Assembly (NCBI GenBank): GCA_020850995.1
Contig: JADZDP010000094.1
Span: forward strand, 51,833 to 115,832
DNA length: 64,000 nt
Reading direction: 5' to 3'
Origin: Deltaproteobacteria bacterium
Lineage (GTDB): Bacteria > Myxococcota > UBA727 > VGSZ01
Each line of letters begins with the position of its first letter. Within the stretch, counting starts at the first letter, position 1. The position numbers were made by a program, and so were the translations under genes. This document shows, one piece after another, positions 28,536 to 37,386 of this stretch. The notes below the pieces were generated by a model. The model had not been told where the DNA came from. It did no database searches and saw only the letters and a list, made by a program, of their open reading frames with translations.

Positions 28536-29243
28536 ATGCCCAAGCGACCGCCCTCTCCGCTCATGCTGACCGACCGTGACTTCGAGCTGCTCGAGTACGT
28601 GAGCAAGCTGCGCGGCGTCCCCATCGAGCACATCGCGGCTCACTTCTTCGCGGCGGATCCGTTCACAGGCCGGCCGAACAAGAACCCCACGCGCGCGTGC
28701 GAGCGACGTGTCCGCGACCTCGCGCGCGAGGGCTACTTCCGCCTCGTGCGCGAGCACGACGGGCAGCGCCGCCGGCAGCTCGTCGTCCTTGGTCAGCGCT
28801 CGAACCAGGTCGGCCGCGCAGCGGAGCGCCCGATCGGTTCGCGTGCGCGCCTCCGCCGCGTTCCGGCGCGGAACGGCGCCCACCATGTGCGGACGCTCGA
28901 TGCGGTCGCCGAGCTCGAGCGCGAGATCGTCAACGCCGGCGGGCATGTTCTCGCGGTTACGCTCGATGGCGACATCCGTGGCGCGGCTCTGCGCGGACGC
29001 CGCACGAGCTACGGCGACCGGTACCCAGCGTTCCCCGACGCAGTGATCAAGGTGAAGCAAGCCGACGGTCGCGTGCGCGACGTCGCGGTCGAGTACGTGA
29101 CGAGCAAGTACACGAGCGCGGACATCCGCGAGAAGCACGCCGCGTTCGCGAAGTACGGCGACGTGATCTGGGTGGCCGACACGAAGCGGACAGCCGAGCG
29201 CGTCACCGCGCTCACGGGGGCGACATGCAGAACGTCGAGCTGA
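28536..29243 (+). CDS. Replication-relaxation-like protein
   Basis: A 235-residue basic protein. It has an N-terminal winged helix (LTDRDFELLEYVSKLRGVPIEHIAAHFF) and a C-terminal nuclease-like fold with the PDAVIKVKQADGRVRDVAVEYVTSKYTSADIREKH segment typical of the replication-relaxation family on plasmids and integrative elements. It probably takes part in element replication or conjugal processing. It overlaps the next gene by 19 bases. A 280-bp gene-free stretch upstream probably holds its promoter and that of the divergent sigma-like gene. Confidence 0.6.
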   Translation: MPKRPPSPLMLTDRDFELLEYVSKLRGVPIEHIAAHFFAADPFTGRPNKNPTRACERRVRDLAREGYFRLVREHDGQRRRQLVVLGQRSNQVGRAAERPIGSRARLRRVPARNGAHHVRTLDAVAELEREIVNAGGHVLAVTLDGDIRGAALRGRRTSYGDRYPAFPDAVIKVKQADGRVRDVAVEYVTSKYTSADIREKHAAFAKYGDVIWVADTKRTAERVTALTGATCRTSS

Positions 29244-30235
29244 GCAGCGGTCCGTGCGGCATCATCCCTCCGAAGCGGCGGAGGAAGCGCGGTCGCGCGC
29301 CGATCAACCCGACGGCCTTCGAGGGCCTGTTCCTCGTCCTCGTCAAGCTCCGCGCGGCGAATGCGCGCAGCTTGTTCGAGCTGTGGTTCCGAGAACGCGG
29401 GACACCAGTGCGGACGGCGATGCGTCGCCTGCATGACCTCGTCGATGCCGGATTCCTCGCGCACCTGCGGCTGGATGGGGCGCGCTGTGTGTACCACCTC
29501 ACCCCGAAGGCGCTCGGCGTGTCGCCCGAGATCGAGCGGTGGGCGCGCCCGTCCCTTGCGACGCCGCCGCCGGACCGGCAGGCGATGTTCTGCTGGTTGC
29601 GGTCGTCGCTGTGGGCGGCGCTGACGGCCGACGGGTGGAAGGTGGGGAACGACGGACAGGCGCTCTACGCGCTGAGGCGCTCCCTCATCGACACCCTGGA
29701 GGCCGGTCTCGCAGGAACCCGAGACGGCGTCGAGCGCCAGCGCATGGCTTGGAACCTGAAGGGCACGCGGGAGTGCGAGGGGCTCGTGGTGCGCGAGAGC
29801 GATCTCCTCGGCGCTCGCCGGTGGCGATGCAACGCGTGCGGCGCCGCTCGCCCTCCCGGCGACCATCACGATCCGGTCACCCGCGAGCGTTGCGCGGGTG
29901 CGTTCCGGCCCGTGCCTGTGACGCCGCTCGACATCGCCTGGGAAAAGCGCGGCGAGAAGTACGACGCGATGGTGCTCTTCGTCGACAACCCGAGCGTCCC
30001 GCTCGATGGGCAGCTCGACGACGTGTCGGCGGTGTGCTTGGGCGAGCCGCTGTTGCCGATCATCACCCGCGCCGTCGATCCGCGGAGCGCGTTCGATCGC
30101 GCGACGATGAAGTGGGTGGAGATCGGCCGGCGTCATGCCGAGCTCCGGAAGGCATTCGCGCGGCTTGGGCGGATGCACGCGAGGGTGCGCGAGATCGACT
30201 ACCGCCCCGATCTTCAAGCCTACGTGGTTCGCTGA
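29225..30235 (+). CDS. Element-encoded DNA-binding protein with zinc ribbon, unknown function
   Basis: A 336-residue protein starting at ATG 29225 inside the end of the previous gene. An N-terminal basic patch (PPKRRRKRGR) is followed by a winged-helix region (FEGLFLVLVKLRAANARSLFELWF...MRRLHDLVDAGFLAHL), a middle helical part, and a CNACGAARPPGDHHDPVTRERC zinc-binding cluster. The layout resembles the paired replication-relaxation proteins of mobile elements. The upstream in-frame extension (back to 28697) is a shadow of the neighbour. Confidence 0.55.
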   Translation: MQNVELSSGPCGIIPPKRRRKRGRAPINPTAFEGLFLVLVKLRAANARSLFELWFRERGTPVRTAMRRLHDLVDAGFLAHLRLDGARCVYHLTPKALGVSPEIERWARPSLATPPPDRQAMFCWLRSSLWAALTADGWKVGNDGQALYALRRSLIDTLEAGLAGTRDGVERQRMAWNLKGTRECEGLVVRESDLLGARRWRCNACGAARPPGDHHDPVTRERCAGAFRPVPVTPLDIAWEKRGEKYDAMVLFVDNPSVPLDGQLDDVSAVCLGEPLLPIITRAVDPRSAFDRATMKWVEIGRRHAELRKAFARLGRMHARVREIDYRPDLQAYVVR

Positions 30236-30253
30236 CCGCTTCCCTGCTTCTAT

Positions 30254-31602
30254 CAGGGTGCTGAAAATTCGCATTGTGTGAGAGTCGCCTTTGATTGCGC
30301 TGCTCCATCTTTGTCTTCTTGAGCGCCCGAGCCCGCGCCCGGTAGGGGTTCGCGCGGCGCGGCGCACCGCGTCCTCGTCGCTACGCGGGTGCCAACCGAA
30401 CGATTCTCAACAGGTTGTACGCTGCAGTCGTCAGGTGAGCCCACATCTGCGTTCTGCTTCTGCCCTTGAACCGTGTTCGCCTCAGTCCGCCAACGGTCTT
30501 CGTCCAGGCGAAGACCTCCTCGATCCTCATCCTGATGCGCTGGCTCAACCCGTAGCCCACGTGCCTCGTTGTCCGCCCGTCGATCGCGCTCCGTCGTCGA
30601 CCGCTGTCGTTCCGAGCGACGTGCGGCGTTGCTCCCGCTTCCTTGCACGCCGCGATGAAATCCTTCGTGTCGTAGCCCTTGTCGCAGCCGACGGTGACGC
30701 GATGCGAACCGGGGAGCGCCATCAGCATCTCGATCGCGGTGTCGCGCTCGGCGGTACCGGTTGCCAAGTCCACTCGCACGTCGGTGACGAGCCCGTTCTT
30801 GTTCTCCATGAGCGCATGCATCGAGAACGAGAGCTTCGCGCTCTGGCCGTTGCCCTTGCGCATCATGCGCGCCTCCGGGTCAGTGAGCGACTGATGCGTG
30901 TCGTTCGTGCGCTTCGCGCCGCGGAAGTCCTTCCAGCGGTTGCGGTCGCGGCGCTTGCCCTTCTTGATTGCGCCGGCCTTGCCCTTCAGCGCATCGCCCG
31001 AAGGGCGATGCGCGTCGTCGTCGCTGCCGTCTTTGGGGACGAAGCTCTTCATCGACGCCCAGGCCTCGATGAGCGTTCCGTCGACGCTGAAGTGCTCGCT
31101 GCTCAACAGGCCCTCTTGGCGCGCCTGATCGACAACCTTCTTGAAGAAGACGCCGCATGCGTCGTGCTGAAGCAGCCGCTCGCGGTTCTTCGTGAACGTC
31201 GTCGCGTCAAACGGCGGCGACACCATGTCCATGTCGAGGAACCAGCGGAACAAGAGGTTGTATCCGAGCTGCTCGCAGAACTGCCGCTCGCTGCGGATCG
31301 TGTAGAGCGCGATGAGCAGCTGCGCCTTGAGCAACGTCTCAGGGGGGATCGATGCGCGGCCCAGCGACGAGTACATCGTGTCGAACAACCCCGACATCTC
31401 GGCCAGCGCGGCGTCCGCGCGCACCTTGATCTGCCGCAGCGGGTGTCCCTCCGGCACCACCATGCTCGGCGAGATCAGCGCCACCATCGAACCCTGCTTC
31501 TCCTCGGAACCGCGCATGTCTGAACCCTCCGTTGTCGACGAGAGAGTAGATCCGCGGTGCCCTCCATTTGGCGCGCCTCAGCTCACGTTTTTCAGCACCC
31601 TG
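30254..31602 (-). mobile_element. Complete IS5-type insertion sequence
   Basis: A 1349-bp element bounded by inverted repeats sharing the outer 14 bases CAGGGTGCTGAAAA (30254-30267 and, inverted, 31589-31602). Both sides carry the direct repeat CTAT (30250-30253 and 31603-31606), a 4-bp target duplication of IS5-like size. One intact transposase gene fills the interior. Intact ends and target duplication point to a fairly recent insertion between the element genes and the ParB region. Confidence 0.88.
30381..31517 (-). CDS. IS5-family DDE transposase
   Basis: A 378-residue transposase with an N-terminal DUF772-like helical domain (DTMYSSLGRASIPPETLLKAQLL) and a DDE catalytic core: SVDGTLIEAWASMKS (first D), VGCDKGYDTKDF (second D) and RIRMRIEEVFAWTKTVGGLRRTR (E). 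The DFRGAKRTNDTHQSLTDPEARMMRK insert is characteristic of this IS5 subgroup. The frame is uninterrupted, so it may be active. Confidence 0.9.
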   Translation of the reverse strand: MRGSEEKQGSMVALISPSMVVPEGHPLRQIKVRADAALAEMSGLFDTMYSSLGRASIPPETLLKAQLLIALYTIRSERQFCEQLGYNLLFRWFLDMDMVSPPFDATTFTKNRERLLQHDACGVFFKKVVDQARQEGLLSSEHFSVDGTLIEAWASMKSFVPKDGSDDDAHRPSGDALKGKAGAIKKGKRRDRNRWKDFRGAKRTNDTHQSLTDPEARMMRKGNGQSAKLSFSMHALMENKNGLVTDVRVDLATGTAERDTAIEMLMALPGSHRVTVGCDKGYDTKDFIAACKEAGATPHVARNDSGRRRSAIDGRTTRHVGYGLSQRIRMRIEEVFAWTKTVGGLRRTRFKGRSRTQMWAHLTTAAYNLLRIVRLAPA

Positions 31603-31606
31603 CTAT

Positions 31607-31926
31607 TGACGTGCTTCCTCGTCGTCGTCGTTCCCTCCCTGGTTCTGCTGCTTCTGCTTCCGCGCTGGGACCGTTGTCCTGGCGCGGCTTGTCTTCATGG
31701 TTCCCGCCAGCGACCAACACGATCCTTGCTGGCCCGTCGCGATAGCGACACCGAAGGTGCCAGCCGGATGAGAGTTTTGTTCTCGAATCCGGTTGGTCGC
31801 TGGCGGAATTTGCTGGATGGCATCTTCTTGCGCGGCTTGCGCTTTCTCCTCGATGCCATGGCATCTTGGGTGCAGCGTCGTCATGTCGCATTTTGACGAC
31901 GACAAGATGCCAGGTTAAGGCGATTT
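31607..31926. repeat. Dyad-rich non-coding segment next to parB
   Basis: No convincing gene lies between the IS and the parB terminator. The segment holds a 15-bp perfect inverted repeat (CCGCCAGCGACCAAC at 31704-31718, its complement at 31792-31806), a 14-bp palindrome GATGCCATGGCATC (31852-31865), an 8-bp inverted pair CGTCGTCA/TGACGACG (31876-31901) and further ATGGCATCTT copies at 31817 and 31858, with a related inverted CAAGATGCCA at 31903. GTCGCTGGCG occurs three times near here. Candidate centromere (ParB target) or replication origin of the element. Confidence 0.45.
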
Positions 31927-31969
31927 GTGTCGCTGGCGACACTCGCGGCGCCGACGCTTTCGGCGCCGC
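31927..31969 (-). terminator. Double hairpin after parB
   Basis: Fifteen bases past the parB stop is a 10-5-10 perfect hairpin (arms GCGGCGCCGA/TCGGCGCCGC, 31945-31969), then a 7-2-7 hairpin GTGTCGC/GCGACAC (31927-31942). There is no long U-run, so termination may need Rho, but two stacked GC hairpins right after a gene end fit a terminator. Confidence 0.5.
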
Positions 31970-31983
31970 AAGCGCAGCGTGCG

Positions 31984-32973
31984 TCAGCTCGATCGATCGC
32001 TGATCACCACGTTTTTGTAGCCGAACTCGCGCAGCGCCTCGGTGAGCTGCGCGGCGAGGAGCTCGCGGCCAGCGCGCGGGAGCTTGTACGTGAAGTCGAT
32101 CGAGGCGCGTTGCGGCGTGATCACGAACGGCGGCTTCGGTTCGGAGGACGCCGGCGTCTTCGGCGTTGGGTCCTTCGCGCGCCTGATCTCAGCGCGCAGC
32201 TTCGTGATGGACCACTCCTCCTTGGCCGCCGCGCGGGCGAGCTTCTTGATCGAGCGCTCCGCTTGTGGGCGGAATTTCTCACCGCCGCGCTCCTCGAGCT
32301 CCAACCGATCGGCCTCGTGGAGCACGTTGTAGAACGTGAGCAGCTCGAACAGGTGCGTGAAGCCGAGGCCCGCCAGCTTCTCGACGTCGTGGACGGGCGC
32401 ATCGGTGACGCCGTCGAGGACGGGTGCGCCGTGCCCGTCGAGCTTCTTCGACGCGAGCGGCACCTCGGTGGCGAACGCCTTCAACCAACCGGGCGCGTCG
32501 TGGAACTGCTTGTAGCGGTAGATGTTGCGCTTGGCCCACCCGAGAGACTCGGCCAGCTCCTCCTCGGTCATGCCATTCTCGAGCGCGTCGGCGACGCCCT
32601 CGGCCACCTCGAGCGGCGAGAGGTCGGCGCGGTTGATGTTCTCGGCGAGACGCATGGCGGCGACGCGTTGGTCGCCAGCGTCCACGACGAGGGAAGCAAT
32701 GGTCGCGAAGCGTGCGTCGTTCGGGTTCTCTCGCGCCAGCTCCTTTACGGCGTGGTAGCGGCGGTGGCCGCCGATGATCTCGTAGGCGTCCCCAGCGGCG
32801 CGTACGGCGATGGGCTGGAGGAGCCCGTTCTTCAGGATGCTCTTCTTCAGCTCGAGGAACGCGCCGGCTTCGAGCTTCATGCGGGGGTTCGTGGTCGCGG
32901 GCGCGAGGTCGTTCACCGGCAACTGCCGCAGCGATCCCGGTGAGACGGACGAGTGTGTGGCTTCTTGCTTCAT
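31984..32973 (-). CDS. ParB/RepB/Spo0J-family protein
   Basis: A 329-residue ParB-type protein. The N-terminal CTPase/ParB domain has L-KKSILKNGLLQPIAVR, GGHRRYHA and AENINRADLSPLE (about residues 40-125), followed by a helix-turn-helix (MTEEELAESLGWAKRNIYRYKQF) and a long C-terminal region. It normally binds a parS-like centromere and partitions a replicon, or regulates transcription on integrative elements. No parA gene is adjacent. The dyad-rich DNA right after it is a candidate binding region. Confidence 0.82.
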   Translation of the reverse strand: MKQEATHSSVSPGSLRQLPVNDLAPATTNPRMKLEAGAFLELKKSILKNGLLQPIAVRAAGDAYEIIGGHRRYHAVKELARENPNDARFATIASLVVDAGDQRVAAMRLAENINRADLSPLEVAEGVADALENGMTEEELAESLGWAKRNIYRYKQFHDAPGWLKAFATEVPLASKKLDGHGAPVLDGVTDAPVHDVEKLAGLGFTHLFELLTFYNVLHEADRLELEERGGEKFRPQAERSIKKLARAAAKEEWSITKLRAEIRRAKDPTPKTPASSEPKPPFVITPQRASIDFTYKLPRAGRELLAAQLTEALREFGYKNVVISDRSS

Positions 32974-33056
32974 CGCTCCTCCTGTAGGCGTGAAAGGCGC
33001 CTACAGAGGACGATGCGGAAACCCGACGCGGCCGACGTCAAAATCGGCACCGAGGA

Positions 33057-34076
33057 TCAGGGCTCGTCGAGGTCCTCGTCGGTATCGGTGTCCTGTTCGG
33101 GCAATCCGACGATGTACTCGGCGGGCGCCCAGGGCGGCGGTCCGCTGAGGTGTTGATCTCGGCTTTGAAACATCGCAGGCGACGGATTCATGACCGCGCT
33201 CGCGGGAGGCATGAGGCTCGTGCGCGTGCTCTTCAAGAACGACTCGCTCGCGTCACCGGTGATGGCAAGTAGCGCTGGGCTCAGATGCACGTGGAGCGTG
33301 TCGTGGGCGACCCAGATGTGGCCGGAGTCGAAGGCGACATGGTGGTTCCGACAGAGCGCGAGGCCATTCGTGACGTGGTCGGGTGACGCGGGCGCAGTGG
33401 CCGGCAGGATGTGCGCCGCCTCGACGAAGTTGAAGTTGAGCCCGCACATCGCGCATCGACCGTTGTACGCAGCGAGGACGTGCTTGCGGAACCGTGCGTC
33501 TCGAGACAAGCGGCTGCCCACGATGCGAACGCGCTCGCGCGCAGCGGGTGTCTCCAGGCCCGCGGTCTCGATGACATCGTCAAGCCGCTCCACCTCGGGC
33601 GCAGCGCCGACAACAAGGGTCTCTGCGTAGGTTGGTAGGAGCGCCGGAACGAACATGAAGATGTGCTCGCCGTGCTCGTTGACGTGCTCGCGCCACCCGT
33701 GCTCGCGCGCCTCGATCAGCAGGCCGAGCGGCGCGAAGAGGGACTGGCGTGTCTCGCGTCCGATGCGTGCCGCTGCGTCCATCGCGACGAGGACCGGCGG
33801 GCCACCCTCGTCCCAGATACCGACGATCACCGGCTTCGTCCCAGGAACGTCGACGACTGGGTTCTTCTTGCCCGGGTTCTGAAACCGGCGCTCACGATCG
33901 TCGCGGCCGCGGTAGGACAACCCGAGCGTGCCCACGTGGAGCGCGAAGTCGTGCCACGTTTCGTCAGCGATCTGCACGCTCACGATCGCTGGCCACGCCT
34001 TCCTCTCGTCGATGACCTTGACGACGTCTGCGCCGACCAACGCGACGAGCTTCGCGAGCGTCTCGGTGCGCTTCAC
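33057..34076 (-). CDS. HNH endonuclease, probable restriction component
   Basis: A 339-residue protein with a C-terminal HNH_2-type nuclease fold: CAMCGLNFNFVEAAHILP...NGLALCRNHHVAFDSG, giving the His-Asn-His set and two zinc-binding Cys pairs. The N-terminal part (about 1-200) has no recognised domain and may read DNA sequence or modification. It starts at a GTG overlapping the stop of the Mrr-like nuclease gene (GTGA), so the two are translated together; upstream in-frame codons are a shadow of that gene. With Vsr and a cytosine methyltransferase on the other strand, restriction of foreign DNA is the likely job. Confidence 0.72.
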   Translation of the reverse strand: MKRTETLAKLVALVGADVVKVIDERKAWPAIVSVQIADETWHDFALHVGTLGLSYRGRDDRERRFQNPGKKNPVVDVPGTKPVIVGIWDEGGPPVLVAMDAAARIGRETRQSLFAPLGLLIEAREHGWREHVNEHGEHIFMFVPALLPTYAETLVVGAAPEVERLDDVIETAGLETPAARERVRIVGSRLSRDARFRKHVLAAYNGRCAMCGLNFNFVEAAHILPATAPASPDHVTNGLALCRNHHVAFDSGHIWVAHDTLHVHLSPALLAITGDASESFLKSTRTSLMPPASAVMNPSPAMFQSRDQHLSGPPPWAPAEYIVGLPEQDTDTDEDLDEP

Positions 34077-35500
34077 GGCAGGCGCTCGCGTCGTTCGGCT
34101 TCGTTTCGCTTCTCGCGAACGATGACGGCCTGTTGCCCTTCGAGATGCCGAAGGAGGCTCCCGAGGTTCGCGGTCGCCATCGTGTCCGCGGTCAGCCAGA
34201 AGATGTGCATCGGCGTGAGGCGGCTCTTGGTCATCGCCTCTGCGCGTGCTGCGCCCGTCACGCCACCGCGAGGCACGACGAAGAGCAGATGGGTCGCGCC
34301 GGTTCCAGCGGCGGCGCCGATCTCTCGGTCGACGCGATCGGCGGAGAGATCGCCGTCGATGTTCTTCACCTGCACGTGCCATCGCTGATAGGTGAGCCCG
34401 ACGTCTCTCTCGGCAGTGAGATCGACCTCGACCGGCAAGCGGTCTCGCCAGCCGACGACGCGCAGCCCGAGCATAAGGCAGAGGTGGACGGCGAGCTTCT
34501 CGCCTGCGTGGCCCCGTTGTTCGGCCGTCCCTTTCGCGAGATCCGCAAGCGCGTCGCTGAACGTGCCGAGCTCGCTCAACGCGTACCCGGCCGCGGACTG
34601 CTCGAGGAGCAACCGGATCTGGTCGTCGGTCAGCGATGTTCCCTTCATGGTGAGCTTGAGGTTGACCCGGGTTCCGCCCTTGCCCTTCTTTCGTTTCACG
34701 GCGTCGACGAGGCCCTGGTCCATCAACCGACGAACGAAGGAGCCGAGCGCCTTGGAGGGGATGCGAACGTGTGGGGCCCGCGCCTCAGCGAGCATGCGCA
34801 CGTCAGGCGCCTCGAGCAGCGCGGAACCCGTCTGCGCGGTGAGGACGCGCGCTGCGAGGAGAAACTCGACCTCGGCAGGATCGAGCCCGAGCATCTGCAG
34901 GGCGCCGTGCCCGACGACGGCGGCGAGCCCGGCCGGAATGACCGCGTACGGACCCTTCGCCGACATGACTCCCGCACGCGCGAGCCACGCGCGGATCGAG
35001 GAGATGCTCTTCTCCGTCGGGTGGCGGCCGAGCTCCTCGTTCAGCAGCTCCATCGTCGGGTGGCTGCCGCGAACCTCGTAGCGTTGGATCGCCTCGACAA
35101 CTCGGAAGCCGCCGCAGGCCGTGAGGATGTGCTGCGCGAAGACGATGTCGCGGTCCGCAGGCTTCGCCGCGCGGATCGCCTCGGCTGCTTGCGAGAGCGT
35201 GATCTTGTTCTCGTCGTCGACGTCGACGAGCTGGTAGTTGCGCAGGCCCTGAACGACGTGTGAGGCCATGTCGCGTCGGTTCGGTTTCCCTTGGATGTGG
35301 CTCAGGCATTTGTCCGCGATGACGTCGTGGAGGACGGGCTTCGTTCCCGCCGACGCGGCCTCGTCCAACAACCACTTGAGGATCTTGTCGTCGCCGATCG
35401 TCTTCCCTAGGGTCGCCGGGGTGAAATCTGGCGCGTACGGGATGAGGCCGCTCTCGTCCTCGCCCTCTTCGTCCAGGAGATCGTCGTCCGTGACCGTCAC
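34073..35500 (-). CDS. Restriction-endonuclease-like protein (Mrr-type C-terminal domain)
   Basis: A 475-residue protein. The C-terminal third starts GHAGEKLAVHLCLMLGLRVVGW and continues LPVEVDLTAERDVGLTYQRWHVQVKN, an E...D...Q-x-K pattern of Mrr/PD-(D/E)XK restriction nucleases. The middle is made of winged-helix-like segments (AWLARAGVMSAKGPYAV; LMDQGLVDAVKRKKG), probably for DNA recognition. GTG 35500 is chosen because the frame before it runs antisense through vsr. It is divergent from vsr/dcm by 42 bases and coupled to the HNH gene, the layout expected for a restriction-modification island. Confidence 0.66.
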   Translation of the reverse strand: MTVTDDDLLDEEGEDESGLIPYAPDFTPATLGKTIGDDKILKWLLDEAASAGTKPVLHDVIADKCLSHIQGKPNRRDMASHVVQGLRNYQLVDVDDENKITLSQAAEAIRAAKPADRDIVFAQHILTACGGFRVVEAIQRYEVRGSHPTMELLNEELGRHPTEKSISSIRAWLARAGVMSAKGPYAVIPAGLAAVVGHGALQMLGLDPAEVEFLLAARVLTAQTGSALLEAPDVRMLAEARAPHVRIPSKALGSFVRRLMDQGLVDAVKRKKGKGGTRVNLKLTMKGTSLTDDQIRLLLEQSAAGYALSELGTFSDALADLAKGTAEQRGHAGEKLAVHLCLMLGLRVVGWRDRLPVEVDLTAERDVGLTYQRWHVQVKNIDGDLSADRVDREIGAAAGTGATHLLFVVPRGGVTGAARAEAMTKSRLTPMHIFWLTADTMATANLGSLLRHLEGQQAVIVREKRNEAERRERLP

Positions 35501-35542
35501 CTCGCGAGAATCGATCGGTTCGGCGGGCGAGGCCAGGAATCG

Positions 35543-36052
35543 ATGACGCGGTCGACTCCAAGCTACGTCGGCCTTACGCCCGCGTCTGCCGGCCGCAGCC
35601 GCGCCGCCCGCGGTGCCTCGCGCAAGCGCGACACGAAGCCCGAGGTCGCCCTTCGTCGCGCGCTTCACGCTCGGGGCCTCCGCTACCGCGTCGACGTCCG
35701 CGGCCTTCCGGGGCGACCCGATAATGTGTTCCCGGGCGCCAAGGTCGCGTGCTTCGTCGATGGCGACTACTGGCATGGACGGAACCTCGACGAGCGGCTC
35801 GCCCGGCTCGCCACCGGCCACAACGCGGCGTACTGGGTCGCCAAGATCAGGACCAACGTCGACCGCGACCGCCGCCACGACGACGCGCTGGCGGCGGCTG
35901 GCTGGCTCGTGGTCCGTCTCTGGGAGACCGACGTGGTCCAGAACCCTGTTCAGGCGGCGTGCTTGGTCGAAGAAGCGCTCGCAATCGGATCTCGGCGCGT
36001 GACACCTGAACATGAGCTCAGTATAAAGGCTCCCTCCAGGGGGTGCCCATGA
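35543..36052 (+). CDS. vsr: Very short patch repair endonuclease
   Basis: A 169-residue Vsr-type nuclease that nicks DNA at T:G mismatches left by deamination of 5-methylcytosine. Family features: KRDTKPEVALRRALHARGLRYRVDVRGLPGRPDNVF, with the catalytic Asp in RPD, and VACFVDGDYWHG. It is coupled to the cytosine methyltransferase by an ATGA overlap, the standard pairing that repairs mutations caused by that methylase. The N-terminus is longer and more basic than in E. coli Vsr (156 residues). Confidence 0.88.
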   Translation: MTRSTPSYVGLTPASAGRSRAARGASRKRDTKPEVALRRALHARGLRYRVDVRGLPGRPDNVFPGAKVACFVDGDYWHGRNLDERLARLATGHNAAYWVAKIRTNVDRDRRHDDALAAAGWLVVRLWETDVVQNPVQAACLVEEALAIGSRRVTPEHELSIKAPSRGCP

Positions 36053-37293
36053 AGAAGCCGTCCGTCATCTCGCTGTTTACCGGAGCGGGCGGCCTCGATC
36101 TGGGTGTGCACGCTGCGGGCTTGGGGACCGCCGTCGCGGTCGAGATGGACAAGCGCTGCTGCGAGACGCTCCGTACGAACAAGGCGCGCGGGTACCGGTG
36201 GGAGGTGATCGAACGACGCGTCGAGGACGTGCCGTCGAGCGAGATCCTCGACGCCGCGCGCCTCCAGCCCGGCGACGCCGATCTTCTTGTTGGCGGCCCG
36301 CCGTGTCAGCCCTTCAGCAAGAGCGGTTTCTGGGCGCGCGGCGACTCTGGCCGCCTTCGCGATCCGCGTGCGAACACTCTTCGCGAATACCTCCGCATCC
36401 TCGAAGACACGCGCCCGCGCGCGTTCCTGCTGGAAAATGTCGCGGGCCTCAACTTCAGTGGCAAGGAAGAGGGCTACCGGTTCATCCTCGACGAAATCGC
36501 CAAGATCAACGCGCGCACCGGGACCAAGTACAGGGTCACGTCCAAGGTCGTGAACGCGGCGTGGTTCGGTGTGCCGCAGACGCGCGAGCGCATCATCCTC
36601 ATCGGCAGTCGCGACGGCCAGACGTTCCGTTTCCCAGACGCGACCTTCCATGATCCCGACGACCAGGAGCCGCTGTTCGCGGACACGCAGCCGTACCGGA
36701 CCGCGTGGGACGCGCTCGGCGATCTCAAGAAACCCATCGACATCGACGAGCTCGCGGTGCGCGGGCGGTGGGCTGAACTCCTGCCGTCGATCCCCGAGGG
36801 CCAGAACTACCTGCACCATACCGAGCGCGGCGCCGGTCTCGCTCTCTTTGGATGGCGTCGACGGTACTGGTCGTTCTTGTTGAAGCTCGCCAAGAGCCGA
36901 CCGTCCTGGACGCTCACCGCACAACCTGGACCGGCGATCGGTCCGTTTCACTGGACGTCTCGTCGACTCGCGCGCGCAGAGCTCGCGCGCATCCAGACGT
37001 TCCCAGACGGGTACGTCGTCGAGGGCTCGATCGCAGACGTGCAGAAGCAGATTGGGAACGCGGTGCCGAGCCTATTGGGGGAGGTGCTCACGCGCGAAAT
37101 GCGCCGGCAGCTCCTCGGTCATCGCATTTCAACCTCGGTGCCGACGTTGCTGCCGCCGCGCAGAGCGCGCGTCCCATCGGCGGAGCCAGTCGCGCGCGTG
37201 CCGACCAAGTACCGCCATCTCGTCGGCGAGCACGAGGGCCATCCGGGAACCGGGCTCGGATACGGGGCGAGTCGCCGACGCGAGGCTGCTTGA
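36049..37293 (+). CDS. DNA (cytosine-5) methyltransferase
   Basis: A 414-residue C5-methylase with the standard motif order: ISLFTGAGGLDLG (I), VGGPPCQPFSKSG with catalytic Cys near residue 86 (IV), FLLENV (VI), PQTRERIILIG (VIII), a target-recognition region, and QIGNAVP (X). It should protect host DNA from the linked nucleases. ATG 36049 is chosen because it overlaps the vsr stop (ATGA) and has a G-rich ribosome site 6 bases before it; a GTG at 36043 is in frame. Druantia type II also has a cytosine methyltransferase (DruM), which is relevant to the genes that follow. Confidence 0.92.
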   Translation: MKKPSVISLFTGAGGLDLGVHAAGLGTAVAVEMDKRCCETLRTNKARGYRWEVIERRVEDVPSSEILDAARLQPGDADLLVGGPPCQPFSKSGFWARGDSGRLRDPRANTLREYLRILEDTRPRAFLLENVAGLNFSGKEEGYRFILDEIAKINARTGTKYRVTSKVVNAAWFGVPQTRERIILIGSRDGQTFRFPDATFHDPDDQEPLFADTQPYRTAWDALGDLKKPIDIDELAVRGRWAELLPSIPEGQNYLHHTERGAGLALFGWRRRYWSFLLKLAKSRPSWTLTAQPGPAIGPFHWTSRRLARAELARIQTFPDGYVVEGSIADVQKQIGNAVPSLLGEVLTREMRRQLLGHRISTSVPTLLPPRRARVPSAEPVARVPTKYRHLVGEHEGHPGTGLGYGASRRREAA

Positions 37294-37386
37294 TAGGTGG
37301 CTCGGCGCTGACGACGCGCAGAAAGCCGCCGGGGCCTTTCGGCTTTCTCGCCGGTGCCGTCATGGCCTAACGTGACGTGGGGGCAC

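Noticed and set aside
31603..31905. Minus-strand frame of 100 codons after the IS
   Set aside because: Starts at TTG, Gln/Asp-rich low-complexity sequence, and lies in a segment full of inverted repeats; better read as non-coding.
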